Positions 60,601 to 64,000 of a DNA stretch of 64,000 bases are shown here, one piece after another. Below the pieces are notes generated by a model that was not told the DNA's origin, ran no database searches, and saw only the letters and a list, made by a program, of their open reading frames with translations. The DNA comes from Viridothelium virens (Eukaryota; Ascomycota; Dothideomycetes; Trypetheliales; Trypetheliaceae). Position 1 is the first letter of the stretch; every line of letters starts with the position of its first letter. A program made the translations under genes and the position numbers. The DNA is taken from NCBI GenBank assembly GCA_010094025.1, contig ML991775.1:496001-560000 (forward strand), read 5' to 3'.

Positions 60601-63150
60601 ACGACCATCGTCTGCCGATCCGCTAGCAGCAGCTGCATCTTCGTCACATTACCACGAATCCGTGGCCCTGACTGTGCCCTTGGTGTCTCGTCGTGCCGGC
60701 TGCAGGCCTTCCGATCTGCTACTGCGAACAGCAGAAGCAGCAAGCACCTTAGCACACCAAGCACCTAAGGACCACGATCACGCCCGCCGCATTCGGCCTG
60801 CCCGTGTCCCCTCACGGCCGACGCCGACGCTGCCAAGCGCGCGGATAATGGGCATGGAGGACGAGTGTCGTCCAAAGTAGGAGAGCACAATGACATGGAG
60901 CTAGCATCGATTAGCGGATGGGGGGTGAGATCCTCCAGATCCATCGCGACGCCTCCTCTGTGCTTGATCTGTCGCGGCCGGCCCCGGGGAGTGGGAGGGG
61001 GAGTGGAGTGGCAGTCCTCCGTAGATGCCAGCCCCTGCGCGTCGATGCCAGGCGATGCCAATCACCACTCGCCGCCGAGTGGGCTCCCCGGCTGCGGTGA
61101 GCCGAGGGCCTGTACGAAGCCCTAATGGCTAGCCAAGGTGGCCGAAGCAGTCTGACATGGATCTCTCTTGTAGCGCGGCTGCGGGCCGGGATCCAGGGGC
61201 ACTGATGGGCACTGATGAAGCACTGATGAGCGACGATGGGGCACTTCACCACCTCACCACCTGCTGGACGAGCGCTCGACAATTCATCCATGCAGCTCGT
61301 ATTAGTGATAGCGTGTCTGCGCAGGGCTCGCTAGGTCGTCACTCTCCCGCGACCACTGCGGACGGGCTGCTTGCCCTCCATTCCCCATTCTGGCCCTCAT
61401 TGACCCTCATGCCCGATTGCGATCGCCTCGCGAGACTTGCAAGCCATGACATGACATGGTCGTCTGTTATTGCTTGTCCTCCGCCACGCCTCTGTCGTGC
61501 TCGTAATCCTCCTCCTCCATCATCATCATTGACCATGCTACACTACTAATCTGCTGCTGCTGCTGCTGCCATCCGTGCCCATGCTGAGGATCAAGATCTT
61601 GACTACATTAAACCACATTAACCTGGACCCCGCCGCTCCTGCGGTTTCTTAAAACCCCCAAGCGCTTGTTTCAATCATATCACACACTGCGACTGCGACT
61701 GCCATAAGCTCGCCTCGTAGGGCCGATTGCACACCCTTTCCACCTTCCTTTCCCTCTCCCTTCCCTCTCTCCTGCTGGCTGTGGTCAGGCATCCATGACG
61801 AACGTCCGGCTCCCGGCCCATGGTTGACCTTGGGACGCACCCGCAAGTCTGTGCAGGCTTCCCCTCTCGCAATATTGCCCCGGCATTGGACCTCGCTCAC
61901 GATCAGACGGTGACCCTGCATAGCTGCCCTTCTCTTTATGCTCGAGCCTTCTGCCCCAGCATCATCCCCCCCCCCCCAGAGCTCCCTGACGGACTACCGT
62001 GCGCGTCTTTCGGCCCGAGAGCTGTACCTCGACCTTTACCTTTCTCGATCGAGGCGTTCAGAGGACGCATTCGGTCCGCTACCAGGCTAGCTTGTCTGTC
62101 CAGGCTTAGAATCGGACGACTCTTTGCGGCAAGCCCTCTGTCACGCTACTGCGACGCTGAATCACCCAGTGACTCTGGAGGAACGTTCTGAAAGTCCCCC
62201 GAGCCACAGGGATCTTGTGTTTGGCCGATATCAACTAAAGGGTCTGGGGTAGCCAACGGCTTCCGCTGTATATCTTGCATCACTTGCCTTGACTTCATTC
62301 AATTATTTCCCCAAAGTGCGGAGTGGTCAACGTTGTCCTCACAAATCAAGTCCTCACCACTGGCCCATTGACTTTTGCTGGGCCTCCAAACTCTGGCTTC
62401 AGACAAACTGATCCAGTGTTGTGATCGAAAAGTTGCGACTGCTTATGTCAATCGTTTGGACCATCCACGAATCATTCTTTGATATCCTCACATTCTCAGA
62501 ATCCGTCGACTGGTTACAGTCTGTGTCGGGAAAGCTTTCTCATCTGGTGAGTACGACCGTTAAATCTGGGATCCTCAAAAGCGTGGGGCTTGTGAGCTCG
62601 CTACCATACCACACCCCATACCTTCAATTTGTACACTCCCAGTGGGGACCATGAACCTCACCTTCAAGAGTCGCTCACCCTTTTCACCCTTTACACTTTC
62701 TGTCTGACTTTTACTCGACTGCAACCCCGATCCCTCGAAAGTGCTAACACTGTCAAAGCTTGAGTCCTCACCTCTTCAAAGATCTAGTTCAGCTGAAGCT
62801 TCAAGAATCAAGGCCGTTTCGAAGACTGGCTGGACAAGTGACGGACCTTTTGCGCACTTACGGCTTTTCCGACCATTCAAATTCCGCACTGGTTCACTTT
62901 CAGACTGTTAATTCACAGAACAACCATCAGCAAACCTTGCTTGTCCAGGTCGTGTCATTCCTGTATCACTACTCTGCTACTTCTACTACCTTTATAAGGG
63001 AAGATTCTGCTAGAATCAAAGCTTGCCTCGGATAGATCAAAGTTATCGCAACTGGCTTCAAACCATCCATATCGATCATCACGCGCCGAGTCGAAACTTT
63101 ACCTGGCCCCTGATTTGACTAGCGATAGCCTTTCGCCAACCTTTGCCACA
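57665..63150. other. 5.5-kb region without genes, upstream of WOPR regulator
   Basis: No conserved frame or domain is found on either strand across 5.5 kb; the window otherwise averages a gene about every 2.5 kb. It holds purine/pyrimidine runs, a (CTG)6 at 61551-61569, a perfect palindrome CTCCGTACGGAG at 58094-58105 and CCTACCTAAG words near 60006. Known WOPR regulators of the WOR1/SGE1 type have long upstream control regions and long leaders, so this is best read as promoter plus 5' leader. A TATA-like TTTATAAG at 62991 is possible. Confidence 0.6.
61551..61569 (+). repeat. CTG trinucleotide repeat (6 copies)
   Basis: Six perfect CTG units within the WOPR upstream region. Short and probably neutral. 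Confidence 0.8.
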
Positions 63151-64000
63151 ATGTCAACCAGTCGAGAGCCGGCAATTCCGGAGATTGGGCCCACCTGGCA
63201 TGGCTACTGCGATTCGACTCAAGATGCTATGTACCTTTTCGAAGCCTGCCTCCAAGGTCAACTCCCGCACATACCACGACGGCCACAAGATAGGGAAAAG
63301 GACGGTATTATCCGTAGTGGTGCAATTTTTATTTACGAGGAGAATGCTTCTGGAATCAAGAGGTGGACGGATGGGAAGAACTGGAGTCCTAGTCGCATCC
63401 TTGGGAATTACCTGCTCTATCGTGAAGTCAACGACAACATCGATCCAAAAGATAAGAAGAAGGCGAAGAAAAATAGGAAGGGAAAGCAAGATTCTGTAGA
63501 AGAGAGGGCTTCTGGAAACTCTTCTCCTAGCTCCCGCCGATCGTCTGAAGGCTTCTCAACCGGTGGCATTACCACTGAATCCAACGGACCTGCTCCCGCT
63601 GTGCAGCCTGTAACAGGACAGAATGCCCCCGACAGAGATGGTGAGCGCAATTATATCGGCTCTCTCACAGACACCTATTCCTTCAAGCCGGGCGGGCTGG
63701 TGAAGAAAACTGCTAGCGTGAGAATCAACGGCGTCCAGCATCATCTGGTCTCTTATTATACCTTGGAGGACGCAAAAAGCGGAGTATTGAAAAGACCATC
63801 ACAAGATCCTCGCATCAGTCGGTTAGATCTCCGACAAGAACTGGTGACCTTCAACTGGAGGGCCCCTATAACCGATAGTCGCGAATTCTATTTTGGACAG
63901 CAGCCGTGGGCTTCGACACTCTTCTCTTCGCAATTTGGTATGTCAGGATATCTCATGCAGCAGTCCTTTCCCATGGGTCAACAATTGAGTCAATATCAAA
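63151..64000 (+). CDS. sge1: Gti1/Pac2 (WOPR) transcription regulator, Sge1/Ryp1/Wor1 type, 3'-truncated
   Basis: Open to the window end (283 codons, no stop, no intron needed), so the C-terminus is outside. The first WOPR module reads YLFEACLQGQLPHIPRRP, EENASGIKRWTDGKNWSPSR and ILGNYLLYRE, the signature of the Ryp1/Sge1/Wor1 branch rather than Pac2. After a Lys/Ser-rich linker (63,440-63,640) comes the second module: GSLTDTYSFKPGGLVKK, YYTLEDAKSG, LVTFNWRAP. A Gln/Met-rich region begins at the edge, as in related activators. Family members bind DNA and control morphology, virulence or secondary metabolism. ATG at 63151 follows CACA, a good fungal context. Confidence 0.96.
   Translation, partial: MSTSREPAIPEIGPTWHGYCDSTQDAMYLFEACLQGQLPHIPRRPQDREKDGIIRSGAIFIYEENASGIKRWTDGKNWSPSRILGNYLLYREVNDNIDPKDKKKAKKNRKGKQDSVEERASGNSSPSSRRSSEGFSTGGITTESNGPAPAVQPVTGQNAPDRDGERNYIGSLTDTYSFKPGGLVKKTASVRINGVQHHLVSYYTLEDAKSGVLKRPSQDPRISRLDLRQELVTFNWRAPITDSREFYFGQQPWASTLFSSQFGMSGYLMQQSFPMGQQLSQYQ

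Noticed and set aside
62421-62654. Plus ORF with a GTGAGT donor as an upstream coding exon of the WOPR gene
   Set aside because: WOPR proteins begin near the ATG at 63151; at most this could be part of a spliced leader, unproven.

Overview
The window is a 64-kb piece of a filamentous ascomycete genome (Pezizomycotina). Evidence: most genes are split by short introns (about 50-110 nt) with GT donors and CTAAC/CTGAC-type branch sites; the gene set is conserved eukaryotic housekeeping plus families typical of filamentous fungi (WSC/DUF1996 secreted protein, GH78 rhamnosidase, WOPR regulator, Fungal_N-ankyrin protein). I could not narrow the class further from sequence alone. All exon models were built by hand from reading frame, splice signals and family knowledge.

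Left part (1-24 kb), gene-dense: the 3' end of GCN2 (amino-acid starvation kinase), splicing factor CWC2, a secreted DUF1996/WSC protein, an FHA-domain checkpoint-type kinase, an alpha/beta hydrolase, the 25-residue ribosomal protein RPL41, KAE1 (KEOPS tRNA t6A synthase), a SUR1-type sphingolipid mannosyltransferase, a 48-residue candidate small protein, KIN17 (with a GC-AG intron), a small membrane protein and the AMPK/SNF1 beta subunit.

Middle (24-57.7 kb): a 182-bp foldback MITE, an intronless GH78 rhamnosidase, EPL1 (NuA4 acetyltransferase), a 687-residue secreted Ser/Pro-rich protein of unknown function, a 1063-residue Fungal_N-ankyrin protein on the opposite strand, the INO80 remodeller ATPase divergently paired with BRX1 (60S biogenesis), an MFS antiporter, a lysophospholipid acyltransferase, a mitochondrial NAD(H) kinase and a Gfo/Idh/MocA oxidoreductase. 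There is no operon logic; genes are monocistronic. Divergent pairs that probably share promoters are CWC2/WSC protein, hydrolase/RPL41, membrane protein/AMPK beta, INO80/BRX1 and acyltransferase/NAD kinase.

Right end (57.7-64 kb): about 5.5 kb with no supportable gene leads into the start of a Gti1/Pac2 (WOPR) master regulator of the Sge1/Ryp1/Wor1 type, which runs off the window. The long upstream desert matches what is known of WOR1-type loci.

No tRNA, rRNA, CRISPR, retroelement or virus-like element was recognised. The least explained objects are the secreted Ser/Pro-rich protein, the Fungal_N-ankyrin protein, the foldback MITE and the control region of the WOPR gene.
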